Shown here in pieces: positions 1 through 10,090 of a DNA stretch of 64,000 bases (position 1 is its first letter; every line of letters starts with the position of its first letter). The notes beneath the pieces are model-generated. The model was not told the origin of the DNA. It made no database searches and saw only the letters and a list, made by a program, of their open reading frames with translations. The DNA is from Isoetes taiwanensis (taxonomy: Eukaryota > Streptophyta > Lycopodiopsida > Isoetales > Isoetaceae), in NCBI GenBank assembly GCA_021234155.1, contig JAJEKV010000002.1:38803841-38867840 (forward strand), given 5' to 3'. Both the position numbers and the translations under genes were made by a program.

Positions 1-63
1 TTCCATTTAATGATATAGAACTTTGTAATTGAAATAATCTGACATTAAAATAACTTGATATAG

Positions 64-327
64 CTAGTCAAATTTGGAATTTGCATCCCTCTTTCCAATC
101 TGGGATTCAATCTTACTTGGATTTTGCGACCCCATTTCCATGTTGTACAATAACAGCAGACCAATAAGTATTGTAGTTGCATCCAACAACTTCTGTAACA
201 GAGGAATCGATTCAGAGGAGGCCTTTACGACCGACTTGCTGTATGAAGCCAATTCCGGCACCAGTGTCTCTTCTGTACATGAGGCATGAACAAGCGTTGT
301 CGACCTACTCAGCTGAAGACCGACCAA
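64..327 (-). pseudogene. Possible 3' exon of the RRP42-like gene
   Basis: A minus-strand frame is open for 87 codons here. Its first half has the pattern L-V-x-A-S-x-E-E followed by Ser/Val-rich residues and a K-x-S-S-x-S-I-P-L-L-x-K-L-L-D-A stretch. This is loosely like the end of RNase PH-fold exosome subunits, where a D-A-T-x-E-E-E motif is followed by a Gly/Ser loop and a helix. It lies downstream, in minus-strand order, of the clear RRP42-like exon at 847-971. The similarity is weak and no splice sites were fixed, so this is only a candidate. The same frame is present but altered at 43861-44090. Confidence 0.25.
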
Positions 328-846
328 TTTGCTGTTACAGAGAACCTTAAATCATTCAGAGGCAATTTCCATTGTGAATGGGGTTATTTCCATTGTGAAT
401 GTGATGTTATATAATGGGGTGAGATTCTACAAGGAGTACGGACAAGACAGATTCAATGTCTTATTTACCATAATGCAGTGGACCCAATTGGGTGGTTAAT
501 CTTATACTCCAATCAATTTGTCTAGGTATAATCTATTTGGATCTTGCTTGTCAATGAGTAGTATCAATAACAACAGTTAATTTGGTTCATTTCGACTTCA
601 AAGTGTTCTTAGCTTTGCAATTTCATGGCATGGCTTTTCCTCCTATCGCAGTTGATCTCTAATTAATTATAATTATCCTGTAGAAGTAGTTTTTCTCCGC
701 TTTGATCCATTTTCCCTTCATTTCTTATTCTCTGTTGTTTCACTCTGTGTTTTTTCAAAATGGCCAAAAATCCAAAAAACTCAAATATTGCTAAAACCCT
801 AAATATAGAATTTTAAGAATAGGCACATAGGCACTGTAGTTTTTAC

Positions 847-971
847 CTTAATAGCAATTGCAAATGCATCTAGGATATTTCCATCTGAAACCAGAACAAT
901 GGCATCTACATACAGGTCCCAGCCAAACTTTCCCTCTACTATTTGCAAAGAGATGATATCAACAGCTGCAC
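847..971 (-). pseudogene. RRP42: RRP42-like exosome subunit, one clear exon
   Basis: RRP42 is a catalytically inactive RNase PH-fold subunit of the hexameric ring of the eukaryotic RNA exosome (3'-to-5' RNA processing and decay in nucleus and cytoplasm). The exon reads, on the minus strand, V-D-I-I-S-L-x-I-V-E-G-K, then W-D-L-Y-V-D, then S-D-G-N-I-L-D-A and A-I-K. This is the conserved core recalled for plant RRP42 (IVEGK..WDLY.D..V.SDGN.LDA...AIK). It is bounded by an AG acceptor just above 971 and a GT donor just below 847. A short upstream match lies at about 1070-1115. No complete gene can be assembled here, and the expected next exon (AALSNT-type) was not seen, so it looks like a decayed or truncated copy. 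RRP43 or RRP45 are less likely because they lack the IVEGK-WDLY arrangement. Confidence 0.65.
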
Positions 972-1069
972 CTGTAAACATATAACAAAATGATTGTGCA
1001 ACCATAGAATACAACAAAATAACTATATTCATCACAAGGTTTGCACTCATCTAAGCGACTAGATCCACC

Positions 1070-1115
1070 TACAAATAATTCCATACTAAGATTATCTCCT
1101 CCTCGCCCTAACTTC
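1070..1115 (-). pseudogene. RRP42: RRP42-like upstream exon remnant
   Basis: On the minus strand this reads G-R-G-G-D-N-L-S-M-E-L. It resembles the G-R-G-G-[ED]-E-L-S-x-E-L segment that precedes the core exon in RRP42 proteins. It lies about 100 bases upstream, in minus-strand order, of the exon at 847-971, which is the right order. Beyond this motif the similarity stops abruptly, which suggests an exon edge or decay. The match is short, so confidence is modest. Confidence 0.4.
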
Positions 1116-2164
1116 AGAAGGACAAACAAAAAATGGATAAAAAAATTAAATTTAAACAACCTTAAATTCAGGTGAAGCGGTTGAAGAACATTAAACAAAA
1201 AGGTCAATGGTTCCATATCTGGGCTGATCGAGACTTAGTAATTGAAGTCATGAGGCACACAACCAGTCAGCACATTACCAATTAATGTCAAAAGCGTAAT
1301 CAAGCCAACAAGAAGAGGCCTAAAGTTTTCTCCAGGAACGATGGACAACAATTCCACAGATGGCTTATGAGTCCCAACCATGCACATTTTCCTTTCTCAA
1401 CACCATAGGGAAAATAGTTAACTTCACTGGTTTCCACAAGACCCACAATGGTTGGCGGTAATGGGAGAGGGACCAACTCCTCCTCCTGTGGAATTGAGAA
1501 ACATGATACCTCAGCTTGAAGAAAACAATGTTGAAGTTCTACAAGTTCCTGAGAACCATCAGATGCCATCATAGTTCCCAACAACACAAGCATCCCAGGG
1601 CGTGATAGCCCTACAATTATTGTCCCTGTAGCTACAGCTCCTAAACTCACACAAAACTCTTTTGGCCTTCAGGCTCTGTAGATTGGGATTGCACAAAGTG
1701 ATCCTAGAGAATGAGCAGCTTTTGTAGGAGTGCATATTCGCACTTCGTGGCTACAGACCTGAGCAATCCACCCATCATGCACCGACCCACAGCTCAGGGT
1801 GCTTGACAAGGCATTAAAGCCTGAGGCATCTGTAATATCAAATAATTAAGTCCAACAGACCGTGCACCATGCATAGAAACCTATATCAGATCAAAACATC
1901 ACATTATACAAGACCAGAACTTTTGACAAATATGCGATGGATCAAAAAGCCCAGTGCAAGTTTTGAACCATAAAGGTGCAATTTACGGCCATGCAGGACA
2001 TAGTAAGCATATCACAAAAATACTAATATCACAAAAATACTAGTATGTGTAAGAACTTGCTGTCGAAATCCATGATCTCTTCCACATTTCTGGTACAAAC
2101 AAACAATTCAACATAATAACTTATATGGAGGTTTCCCGCCCCACATTCTTAAATGGCTCAAAAA
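1116..2164. other. No recognisable gene
   Basis: A minus-strand frame of 116 codons (1300-1650) is open in copy 1 but broken in copy 2 (45143-45394), and it resembles no family I know. The rest is AT-rich without coding signal. Confidence 0.5.
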
Positions 2165-2400
2165 TATGATAGGAAGAATTCCATGATGGCCTCTGCTGCT
2201 GCCAGATTTGGAAGGCGAGGAACTTTTTGCTTAGTAATAACAATAACACTCTTCAAACTGCCTGCTTGAGTAGAATATGAATCACGGCTCAATATGACAG
2301 GAAGAATTCCATAATGGCCTCTGCTGCTGGACTTGGATGGCGGGGAACTTTTTGCTTAGTAATAACACTCTTCAAACTGTCTGCTTGAGTACAATATGCA
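2165..2400 (+). repeat. 128-bp tandem duplication
   Basis: Two imperfect units, about 2165-2292 and 2293-2400, share GAAGAATTCCAT, the words for ATGGCCTCTGCTGCTG, a TTTTTGCTTAGTAATAACA segment and ACACTCTTCAAACTG. The anchor GAAGAATTCC occurs at 2173 and 2301, giving the period of 128. Both units are present, noisier, at about 46027-46260. Confidence 0.8.
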
Positions 2401-2718
2401 ATCAACAACTTTGAATTCATTTAAATCGAGATCCTTACTTTCTATAGTAAAGTCTGTTGCTAGCAAATGCATCGCCTCTTGAGGGTCGCCATATCCCGAT
2501 GCACAGTCTGTCTTATCGGTTAGCCAATTCAAACACCAGTGACCTATAATGCAGGTGACCACCAGTTTACGGTGACCCATAGGTTTGGAGCGATTTTCGA
2601 CATATCCCGTATATATTTCCAGCATATACTTAGAAGATGCCAGAAACCCACATGAGCAAGGGTTTGGCCCCCTAGGGGCAACCCAAAAAACTCTATAAAG
2701 AAAAAGTAAAATCCCCAC
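2356..2718 (-). other. Unrecognised 120-codon minus-strand frame
   Basis: The frame is open for 120 codons but begins at a GTG, overlaps the second unit of the 128-bp duplication, and is interrupted in copy 2. It has no motif I recognise. It may be chance or an eroded exon of the neighbouring minus-strand gene. Confidence 0.15.
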
Positions 2719-2817
2719 GTTCGTGAGAACATCCTCCTACATCTTCAAAATAACCAATTTAGTCAGCTAAAGGCAAATGTAGAAATAACGTATCTAGAAA
2801 TGATGTATTATAGCAAA

Positions 2818-2906
2818 GATGATAACTTGAACACTCTAAAGCATGTGAGCTCTTATGGCATAGATGATAACTTGAACACTCTAAAGCATGTGAGCTCTTA
2901 TGGCAT
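2818..2906 (+). repeat. 45-bp tandem repeat, two units
   Basis: Units 2818-2862 and 2863-2906 are identical over 44 bases, starting GATGATAACTTGAACACTC. The same pair occurs in copy 2 near 46670-46755 with small differences. Confidence 0.9.
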
Positions 2907-2909
2907 CTG

Positions 2910-4730
2910 GAGCAAGAAATGTAGAATCTTAAAGCAGCCTTGCTGGTTTGATGGCTTCACATGTATAGGATTCACATTATTGATTTTGATCCTCACAGTA
3001 AATTTTATAACTATAACAGTAAGTTGCCTTCTCTCCCTGTTCTTGCACTGAACTACAAAGCAAAAACAAAGGAATAGCTTATAAAAACAAGGTGTTGGAT
3101 ATGATTACCAGTTTGAAATGAAGGCCTTAACAAATCCATATGTAAGCCATTATTATGATGGAATATTACAGTTTTCTCTCACAAAGAAGTGCAAAAAATT
3201 CAAAGAAAACTAGCAACATTACAAATCAACCCTTTCTTTTATTCCTCTATTGCTAACGCCAAAAATAGCCTCCAACCAACACAATTGAACAATGAAAGTA
3301 TAATGATAAAGCATAAATTAACAGACCTCCTTATTTACTTGCCAATCTTGACAACAAACTTACTATAGAATCCTGAATAATGGAGCATAAATAAGAGATG
3401 ATTTACTTCAGATTCAAGGAGCACAGAGTTGTCCTTTCCAAACATCAATCTCTCCTCGATAATTAAACCTTGCAAAAAGGCGAGGAGAGCTTGGTTTTTT
3501 TCCATAACTGGATATTAAGTGTCATGTTTGCAATGCAGCAATGTTCAATTAATTGGAACATAAATGCAAGTTATTCAATCCTGCTTCCTCTTCTACTGGA
3601 TGAAAAGGACGATCGCTAAAACTGCATGCCAGAAAGATTTTATGGCAAAGATTTATCATCCCAGCAATGAGAAAGTGGAGGTAAAAATTTTCCATTTATA
3701 TGCCAACAAGGCTCATTAACCCGATTTGACTATCTATCTCAATGAGAGGCAGGATCATGTGGTTTAATTGGTAGATAGCAGATAAAAATCCGCATGCAAG
3801 GTAGCTACATCCGGAGCTATGCGGCCCCAAGATGGACGAAGACACCCAGCCTTAAGACCATTCGATCCTTCTAATCCCTTTGTTTCTGTGTTCTAATCCC
3901 TTTGTTTTCCATTTGAGATTCGACTATTGATATTAGTTCTTCAAAGAGATATTCGACTTTGTGATATCAATGGGTTCTTCTGAAATACTTGCAAGTCATG
4001 TAAACTGCCCTCCAAGGAATATCGCACTAAAACTCAACAAGCAAGGTAACTGTGGATTTGAAATCTTGTTTTTGGAATAGACGCCACTGGAGGAGGACAC
4101 CATCAGCAATATGCGCCTTGTTTCTTGATTTCTTTGTCCTATTCGATTTAAACTCAAATCTTGGTGAATTTTGTTGATTTCCAAAAGGTTTGGAGTTGAT
4201 TTTGTGGATCAATCCTGCTAGCCTTGTAGGGGCTTGCATTCCTCATTCTTGACGTCATAAGCTTTAGATGGATACCAGAATCTTTACAATTATCAAGCAT
4301 AATTCGAGGCTAACTTGTGATTTTTTGAACGGATCACCCTTGGAACTGTGAAACTCTCTAATCTCTAATCAATTCTTTGCCGAAGAGTTATTCACACCAG
4401 AATAGTCCTTTGTGTCGAGTTCAGTGGAATTTGAAACTGAAATCATCGATTCTTGGCTTTAGGAATTTGTTGAAAACAAAGAAATTGCATATTCTGGAAT
4501 GTTCAGTGTGCATTGTGATTGGACGGATGTGAAAATTTTGGTCAAAGTGTATTCTCAGCAATGAATTCTTTCTGTAACCCCGAATGCTTCGAATTTGGCT
4601 TTCCATCCTCTTAATCATAGATAGATCCCTTATTTTCCCTCTTCCTTGTCTTGCCATTGCCTTTTGATATTCTCTCCTGCGCCGCACCTATTTCCTCGTG
4701 CTTTTGTAGTTTTCCCCTGTTTCTTTTGGT
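2910..4730. other. AT-rich non-coding region
   Basis: No gene, RNA or element could be supported over these 1.8 kb. The last 300 bases (4430-4730) become markedly better conserved between the two copies, apart from a 39-base insertion in copy 2 near 48427, and could be the 5' flank of the ORF at 4731. Confidence 0.5.
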
Positions 4731-5288
4731 ATGGAATTTAAAAGAGAGGATGACCCTAAATTTTTATCCTTTCTTCATGCTTTTGCTGATCTTGTGCCCT
4801 CTGATCGTCCTAAACTTCTTCAACAGTCAAGATCTTATCATGAAAATCCTAAAGATTTCATTTTCTTTGGTAATTTTGCTCTTTCATCGGGTGGACAGTC
4901 TCTGATGGATCCCCTGTCCTTCAAAGTTCCATGCTGGGATATATATTCAAAAGATCCGGATTATCGTGGTCAATTGCCAACCTTGGATCCCGTCACAAGT
5001 GTTCCGTTGCCTTGTGGCGAGATTAGATCGACTCAGGAAAAGCATTCAGATGATTCTCTAAACAAAACTCTTGGAATTCTCCGGCCTTTCAAACCCCCAC
5101 TTGGAGCAAAAAAGCGCGAAATTTTCAATGGTATTTCCTTGAATCTCCTTTTGATGCATGCTAAATTAAATACTTTTAAGGGCTCTGCTATAATTGTGAA
5201 AGTAAACAAACATGGGATCAAATCGGATAAACTTTGGTCCTTCTGCTTGAATCTTCACAAAGGCATTTTGATTAATGATGTATATTGA
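4731..5288 (+). CDS. Unrecognised 185-aa protein, well preserved
   Basis: An ATG at 4731 opens a frame of 185 codons ending at 5288. The product is soluble-looking. It has an acidic-basic start (MEFKREDDPKF), a Leu/Phe-rich first helix up to about residue 30, a Gly/Ser turn near residue 53, a Pro-rich middle (residues 80-125), and a Lys-rich end. No signal peptide, membrane segment or metal-binding motif is visible, and I do not recognise the family. It lies inside one of the few blocks where the two copies agree almost perfectly. In copy 2 it carries three substitutions, then a 2-base insertion that closes the frame. It may be a single-exon gene, a first exon, or a transposon-captured fragment. 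Confidence 0.45.
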   Translation: MEFKREDDPKFLSFLHAFADLVPSDRPKLLQQSRSYHENPKDFIFFGNFALSSGGQSLMDPLSFKVPCWDIYSKDPDYRGQLPTLDPVTSVPLPCGEIRSTQEKHSDDSLNKTLGILRPFKPPLGAKKREIFNGISLNLLLMHAKLNTFKGSAIIVKVNKHGIKSDKLWSFCLNLHKGILINDVY

Positions 5289-6560
5289 TTGGAATGATAG
5301 ATAAAATACTGATTTGGCAGAGATTGGAATGGATTTGGCTGGATTTTTTTATCTTTTTTTTCCGGCTTTAACCATATTTTGATACCCGCATGCTTCTATC
5401 CTTTGCATCAATTTGCATGCTGGTCCGGTCTGCTTGAGGTAATATCCAATTTCAATGCTCATTCGGTTGCTGGAGGTGAGCTATGACAAATTGTAAGTGA
5501 TCTGATTTCTTCAAAACAATTGATGGTAAAAAGAATATATTTGTGCTAGATGGATGGTGGGCAGGTTGAGATTGATAGAGGAATTGGGTTTGCAAATAGC
5601 TTCCATGAGGTTATTTTCCTAGATTTGAGAGCTTATAGAGCTTGCATTAGACTCTAGCTAGGATTCTATTTTTCCCCTTTTATGAAATGAAAATTACTGC
5701 CTGTTTAGGCCAGCAGACATTTTGCTAGAATGATAGAGTTATTTGTGATTGCATAAATATCCTCTTTCTAAGCCCAACTATTATTTTGACACACTATTTC
5801 CTGGGCTCTCAATTTTTGATCCCCCCCCCCCTTCCTTTTGCTTGCATATGCATTATCTCTCCTAAGAGGCATGCAGTTAATTGCTCAAAGCTAGGCAAAC
5901 CAGAAGAACAAGATTAATAGTGGAAAATAAAGAGTGGAGGCCACTAGAATTGGGGAGAGTGATTATATGGGATGGCTTTTGCTCACGCAGGCGCAGGCGG
6001 CTAGGGCGGTGGCCTGAGGAAGGGGCTGCCCCCCTCCGCTCTGCCAAATTTGCTGCCTTATCTTGAAGCATACAAACTGCATTGGCTGCTAGCAAGGAAT
6101 TTGGCAAAGCTTTTGGAAGAATCATGTATTGTAGGAAGCCAGACCTTGAAGCAACATTAGGGCAGTTTTCTGGATTTTTCGGTAAGCCCACTAATGTGGT
6201 AATCCTGTTCTTTTGCTTTCAAAAGCAATATGTCTTTACTTCAAGAGGTGAGACCAAATATTCTTAGATGCTTATCTTATTTCTTTTGATCAAAGACACA
6301 CTGAAAAGGCGCAGATGCCTATAAGTTGGAACAGATTTGTGAAATCCAGTTTATGATGCAGTTTCAGGTTTTGGTAGTGCATTTATTCGATCTTGGTCTT
6401 CTTTACTTGCTGGGTTTCTTCTTTTCTTCTACCCTTTCTTTCTAGCACAAAGGTCTAGAATAATATATTTTGGATGATCAGAAAGATATTTATGGGATAA
6501 TGGATTATATGAATTAGTTTAGATTTTGGGAAACCTGAATTGAAAATGCAGAGCAAGCAG
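5289..6560. other. No recognisable gene
   Basis: AT-rich sequence with a C11 run near 5821. Two short plus-strand frames (5881-6066 and 6082-6267) are not kept intact in copy 2 and show no family features. Confidence 0.45.
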
Positions 6561-6579
6561 GTTGTATGGTGCGGATAGA

Positions 6580-6770
6580 TGGATTTTTAAAGCACCTGAT
6601 TCTCTGGTACTACTATGCCAAGAACCTCATAATCATACAGGTACTGATATGTTTGTAAGGTTGTACTCATATGATGGATTTTTTAAGCACACGGTTCTTG
6701 GTACTGTTATGCCAAGAACCTCTAATCAAACAAGTACTGATATGCTTGTAAGGTTGTGCTTAAATATTCA
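6580..6770 (+). repeat. 94-bp tandem duplication
   Basis: Two units share GGATTTTT(T)AAGCAC, GCCAAGAACCTC (at 6617 and 6711), ACTGATATG and TTGTAAGGTTGT. A third partial echo, TACTGATATGCCTGATTTC, follows near 6796. Copy 2 keeps the arrangement at about 50440-50640. Confidence 0.75.
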
Positions 6771-7321
6771 TATTTGAGCGAGAGCTTCCTTCAGATACTG
6801 ATATGCCTGATTTCAAATTCTTATCTGTTACTTCCTACAAAAATGGTGCTTTGAGTCTTGCTTTGAGCAGGATAAGATTTCTCTTCTCATTTTCAAAATT
6901 TGGAAGATTTATTGATTCATCTGAACAGGTTGTATCGTTCGGAAGCCTAATGGCTTGTTCTTGTATTGCCACATATTTTCTCGTTACCAGGTGGAAGGAT
7001 TTTTGCTTAAGGCAATCTGAATATCTGCTTTTAGAGCTACCAATAAGTTTCTGTAAGTAGAGGATGAAGATGTAGAGATTACTCCTGTAGTTTCTGCGTT
7101 GAAACATTGTACGTTTTATTATTATATAATATAAAAAATTTATACCTTTAAAAAAAAAGGGGGAGAGTATAGAAAACGAGGGCATTTTGACAAATATAAT
7201 ACATACAGAAGCATTTTGGTAAATATGGAGGAACAGAGGGGCATTTTTTAAAATTTTCTAAGAATGTAACCTATTCTATTGGGAGATCATAAGATAAGGT
7301 AGGATGCTTGTTTTAAGAACT

Positions 7322-7356
7322 CCAATCTTCTGAATATATATAATTCAGAAGATTGG
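7322..7356. repeat. Perfect 14-bp palindrome with 7-base AT loop
   Basis: The arms CCAATCTTCTGAAT (7322-7335) and its exact reverse complement (7343-7356) enclose ATATATA. It could form a hairpin or cruciform. It marks the left edge of the GGGCGAT minisatellite. In copy 2 (51180-51212) the symmetry is lost at exactly the CTG and CAG positions. Confidence 0.9.
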
Positions 7357-7465
7357 GCGATGGGCTTATGGGCGATGGGCGAAGGGCGAAGGGGCGATGG
7401 GCGATGGGCGATGGGGGAATAAGGGCGAAGGGCTGAAGGGCGAAGGGCGATGGGCGAATGGGGAA
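7353..7465 (+). repeat. GGGCGAT / GGGCGAA heptamer minisatellite
   Basis: About a dozen short units of the form GGGCGAT, GGGCGAA or close variants run immediately out of the palindrome's right arm. They are not plant telomeric repeats (TTTAGGG). Copy 2 has a rearranged version at about 51211-51325. Confidence 0.8.
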
Positions 7466-7922
7466 TCGATGGAAGATAGGTCAGTAATCTGTGATTTACT
7501 TTCCAATCTGTGTTTGTTATCAGTATGTTTGTAAGTTAGGTTTAGCAGAATTAGCCAATTGTAGTCGGAGATCCAGATAGTTATTTCAAATTACTAAAAA
7601 TGCTAAAAATACAAGAGAACTGTAGCCAGATTCATGAGAGCTTCGAAAATGGGAGTATCAGAGTGTTAGTCGTAATAAGGGAAGGGGACAAGGTTAATGG
7701 AACAGAAGAAGGAGGGATGCCAATCAGCACAGCATAGCTAACGGAGCTATGGGTCGAGGGGCAGGATGGAGGACGAGAATCGGAAGCATATTCGTCAACG
7801 GGTACACAACGGTCATGAAAATTCGAATTAGCAAGGAAATAACAATATTATAAAATAAAAACGAAAATAAAAGAAAAGGAAATGGGGTGAGGGAATAATA
7901 AACGTGAGATAAATATCGCTGA

Positions 7923-7925
<3 letters not shown>

Positions 7926-7964
<39 letters not shown>
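7926..7964 (+). repeat. Poly-A tract, 39 bases
   Basis: An uninterrupted run of 39 A in copy 1; the counterpart in copy 2 (about 51789-51816) is 28. It lies upstream of the LINE promoter. It might be the 3' tail of an older plus-strand retro-insertion, or simple slippage inside the LINE 5' region. Confidence 0.85.
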
Positions 7965-7967
<3 letters not shown>

Positions 7968-8251
7968 ACGGAATACGGGGCGACAGAAGGATAACAGAAG
8001 TAGACTACACATTTAAAGGGGGGCGGGACACGTGGCAGCACAAGCGGAAAGCGTTAAAGGAGGCGTAAGAATGAAATAATGAGAATATAGAAGAGGACGA
8101 AACAGACGTAGGTAAGCTAAGTAGCTAGGAGCCAGGTGGCGAATATCCACGTACGAAATTCGAAAAGACAGCGTAGGACAAGACTACGACAAGACCAGCA
8201 TTTAAGGTAGACGGCCGTAAGAAATTAGCGGGAATTCAGACAGATCTTCGT

Positions 8252-8269
8252 AACCCTAGAACTATATAA
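8252..8269 (+). promoter_or_regulatory. Telo-box plus TATA core promoter of the LINE
   Basis: AACCCTA (8252-8258) is followed directly by TATATAA (8263-8269). Transcription would start near 8295, about 160 bases before the ATG at 8454, with a (TCCATC/TCCGTC)n leader at about 8378-8440 in between. The same pair is kept in copy 2 near 52099-52116 despite the noise around it. Confidence 0.55.
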
Positions 8270-8377
8270 CAGTAAGCAAGAACAAGAAAAACCCACTCTC
8301 AAGATCACTCACGATCTTGCGACGCCTGAAGCTCTTGAGCCCTTGAGCGGCAATTCCGGATCATCAGAAAGCGCTAG

Positions 8378-8440
8378 CTCCATCTCCATCTCCGTCTCCG
8401 CCTCTATTTCCGTCTCCATCTCCATCTCCATCTCCGTCTT
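8378..8440 (+). repeat. TCCATC/TCCGTC hexamer leader repeat
   Basis: About ten hexamers, mostly TCCATC and TCCGTC, lie in the putative 5' leader just before the ATG at 8454. Read in the frame of the ORF it would encode alternating Ser and Ile/Val, but no ATG lies upstream in that frame, so it is more likely untranslated. Confidence 0.7.
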
Positions 8441-8453
8441 CTCGCTAACAGGA

Positions 8454-9002
8454 ATGGACAAAGGTAAGAGAGCAGCAGCAGACAGCGATGGTGGAATGAG
8501 AAGGGCCGTAAAGCGACCCGGATCAGGGGTTCCGGGTAACCTCACGGTGCCCTACAATCCGGGCCTCGAGGATCTCAACCCCTGGTGCATCTGCGAACCA
8601 GAGTGTTTATGTTTAGGGCGAGGTCTGCCGTCGTGCATCAGCTGCGGGCGAGTGCACTGCCTATACTGCGATCGAATTCATCATGCTCAAGACATGAGGG
8701 ATCACGGCTATACTCTAGGGATGCTAGAAGTGTTGGGAGTCTTAGGCGATAAAAATGATACAGTAAGACGCCAGGACCTAGACAGAACTATGAGCTGTTT
8801 TAATCGGATGCAGATTCATGCAGCGCTGCAGCGGTCTACAAGTTACCAGCACAACTTATACATCTGTGATTTCGGGAAGGTTTGTATATACTGTTGTGAA
8901 AAGAATCCTATTGATTTCATATGCCGAGCATACATAGGGAGGAACCTGGAGAAAGTTAAAAAGATAGGGGAGTCATCCGCGGAGAAAAAACCAAGGAAGT
9001 GA
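8454..9002 (+). CDS. LINE-associated Cys-rich protein (first ORF), 182 aa
   Basis: The ATG at 8454 (MDKGKRAAADSDGG...) is preferred over the longer frame, which has only a TTG at 8343. After a basic N-terminus (residues 1-30) comes a dense cysteine cluster at about residues 45-75: WCICEPECLCLGRG, then C-I-S-C-G-R, then C-L-Y-C-D-R and H-H. This gives paired C-x-C and C-x2-C knuckles that could bind two zinc ions. A second C-x2-C-C group lies near residue 150, and the end is Lys-rich (KKPRK). I do not recognise the domain. Its place behind the element's own TATA box and 1.8 kb ahead of ORF1 suggests an accessory or nucleic-acid-binding protein of the LINE, but a captured host exon is possible. 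Confidence 0.55.
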   Translation: MDKGKRAAADSDGGMRRAVKRPGSGVPGNLTVPYNPGLEDLNPWCICEPECLCLGRGLPSCISCGRVHCLYCDRIHHAQDMRDHGYTLGMLEVLGVLGDKNDTVRRQDLDRTMSCFNRMQIHAALQRSTSYQHNLYICDFGKVCIYCCEKNPIDFICRAYIGRNLEKVKKIGESSAEKKPRK

Positions 9003-10090
9003 CTATCTGTGATGGAGGCAGGCAACAATAGAGGGAATTGAGAAGGGCTGCATGTAATCCTGTGCTTTTGCTTTAGCTTTAGCGCTAGTGTTTGTTTTGT
9101 TTCGCCTTGCTTTTTATCTGTTACTTTTCCGCTACTTTATGCTTCAATCTTATGCTTCAGTCTTTTAGTTCTGCTTACTATAAAGTGCAACAGCATAAGG
9201 TCGTAGGAAGTGTTTGAACGATGCGGGGAAACCCCAAATAGAAATAGAAGAAAAAATTTTGCCTGTAATGCTTGGTAATGGCTGGATAAGCCGAAAACAT
9301 GTAATTGCAGAATTACCTTTTTGAATATAAGACAATTTTTGCGCATAAGAGATAGCTATTTCGGTTCGGAGACTAGTATGTTCTGACTCCCAACTATTCT
9401 CAACTATTCTCAACTATTCTCAACTACTCTCAATCACTTTTAGTTGAATTCTACACAGATATAGGGTAATATTTTCTAACCCTAACGATTGAGTTAATAT
9501 ATGCGAAAATAGCAAATAGCAATGTTTCTAGATTGTCCCAGTAATGTAGCTTTTTCGGCCCTCCTTGCACTTCTGAGATAAGTCTGATTGGATATCGAGA
9601 CACCACAACTCGACAAATGGCAAAAATCACGGCGGGTACAGACATGGCGGGTACAGACAAAAGACAACATGGACATCCACCCAAGAGACGGGGGATAAAA
9701 TGAGACAGATAACGCGATAGCAAGAATGTATTCAGAGAGCAGGAAAAGGTGGTAGCATGCAAAATAATAGAATATTGGTCAAACAGGATACCAACTCTGT
9801 AACGCAGGAACAGGTACACATTGCGGATAACGGTAAACTCAAGTACACAGAACACAACAAAGGAAATAGCAAGCAGATGATCACAGCGGCAGGAAAAAGG
9901 TAATAGACACGGGACAGACTGAAGAACTAAAAGGTGGATGAGGCTAAAAGAAACAAGTGAGACCCGAAAACAACAAAACATAAGGAAGGCATGCAGAGGG
10001 GGGGACAGAAGGAAAAGGAGAGATGAACGGACGGATAACAGGAACAATGGAACAAGCAAAGTATAAGAAGCAAGACGGATAGCACTAAGT
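9003..10090. other. LINE spacer between first ORF and monomers
   Basis: No plus-strand coding potential is visible. Long minus-strand frames here (for example 9451-10119) are antisense to purine-rich LINE sequence, rich in Leu/Ser/Phe, and broken in copy 2, so they are treated as shadows. Confidence 0.5.
9391..9430 (+). repeat. 10-bp tandem CAACTATTCT, four units
   Basis: Three exact units and one with a T-to-C change. Copy 2 keeps the same four units at about 53237-53276. Confidence 0.9.

Noticed and set aside
7353-7465. Telomeric or CRISPR-like array
   Set aside because: The units are GGGCGAT variants with no spacers and do not match the TTTAGGG plant telomere.
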